Below are positions 62,864-64,000 of a stretch of 64,000 nt of DNA, piece by piece. Source of the DNA: Paenibacillus sp. J2TS4 (GTDB lineage Bacteria > Bacillota > Bacilli > Paenibacillales > NBRC-103111); contig NZ_BOSH01000003.1 of NCBI RefSeq assembly GCF_018403245.1, positions 1 to 64,000 on the forward strand, given 5' to 3'. A program made the position numbers and the translations under genes. Numbering within the stretch: position 1 is the stretch's first letter; every line of letters starts with the position of its first letter. The notes beneath the pieces are model-generated. The model was not told where the DNA came from and searched no databases. It was given only the letters and a program-made list of their open reading frames with translations.

Positions 62864-64000
<1,137 letters not shown>

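Overview
The window comes from a spore-forming member of the Bacillales, most likely Paenibacillaceae. The main evidence is gene order: spoIIIAA-AH, accB-accC, yqhY, nusB, folD, xseA-xseB, ispA, dxs, tlyA, argR, recN, spoIVB and spo0A, and further on nudF, yqxK, spoIIM, fur, yqzK, xerD, deoB and punA. This is the B. subtilis yqh/yqi/yqk backbone with Paenibacillus-type additions: amaP plus DUF2273, an SLH-domain giant, a WsfD-like membrane protein, and ald next to fur. No rRNA, tRNA or CRISPR array was seen.

Layout. Positions 262-2783 (minus strand) hold comB and comA for sulfolactate synthesis; ComA carries a long acidic repeat tail. 3006-9003 is yqhV and the complete spoIIIA operon for the mother-cell/forespore feeding channel. 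9224-13229 is accBC, the Asp23/AmaP/DUF2273 envelope-stress set and nusB. 13605-22442 covers folate, exonuclease VII, isoprenoid precursors (ispA, dxs), tlyA and argR. Between ispA and dxs lies a roughly 670-nt structured non-coding region followed by a four-helix membrane protein, which I identify as OLE RNA and OapA. 22728-26968 is recN, spoIVB and spo0A; spo0A has two exact 0A boxes and a sigma-H-like promoter. 27187-29785 is steA with two glycosyltransferase-type genes. 30352-35450 is a branched-chain 2-oxoacid dehydrogenase locus (lpdV, bkdAA, bkdAB, bkdB).

37161-46224 is the accessory part. It has a 1766-residue S-layer-anchored GHL10 protein with five Ig-like repeats, a decayed TnpB element that keeps its 3' omega-RNA-like end, a WsfD-like membrane protein, and a 5'-truncated surface-protein remnant with a FIMAH domain. 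46366-54786 returns to the core: DUF3866, an antisense mciZ, nudF, yqxK, spoIIM, fur, ald, yqzK, an MBL hydrolase and xerD. 54974-61105 is nucleoside salvage (deoB, two tandem punA paralogues, pdp), interrupted by a c-di-AMP riboswitch controlling an NlpC/P60 wall hydrolase that appears to start at CTG. The window ends with lipL, an esterase and the 5' part of pdhA.

Three copies of a 210-260 bp repeat with imperfect terminal inverted repeats sit in gaps before folD, before the argR pair and before recN, with solo arms elsewhere. The most noteworthy items are the OLE RNA/OapA locus, the ComA repeat tail, mciZ overlapping DUF3866 in antisense, the riboswitch/CTG-start gene, the Asn-to-Asp change in the second nucleoside phosphorylase, and the TnpB relic.
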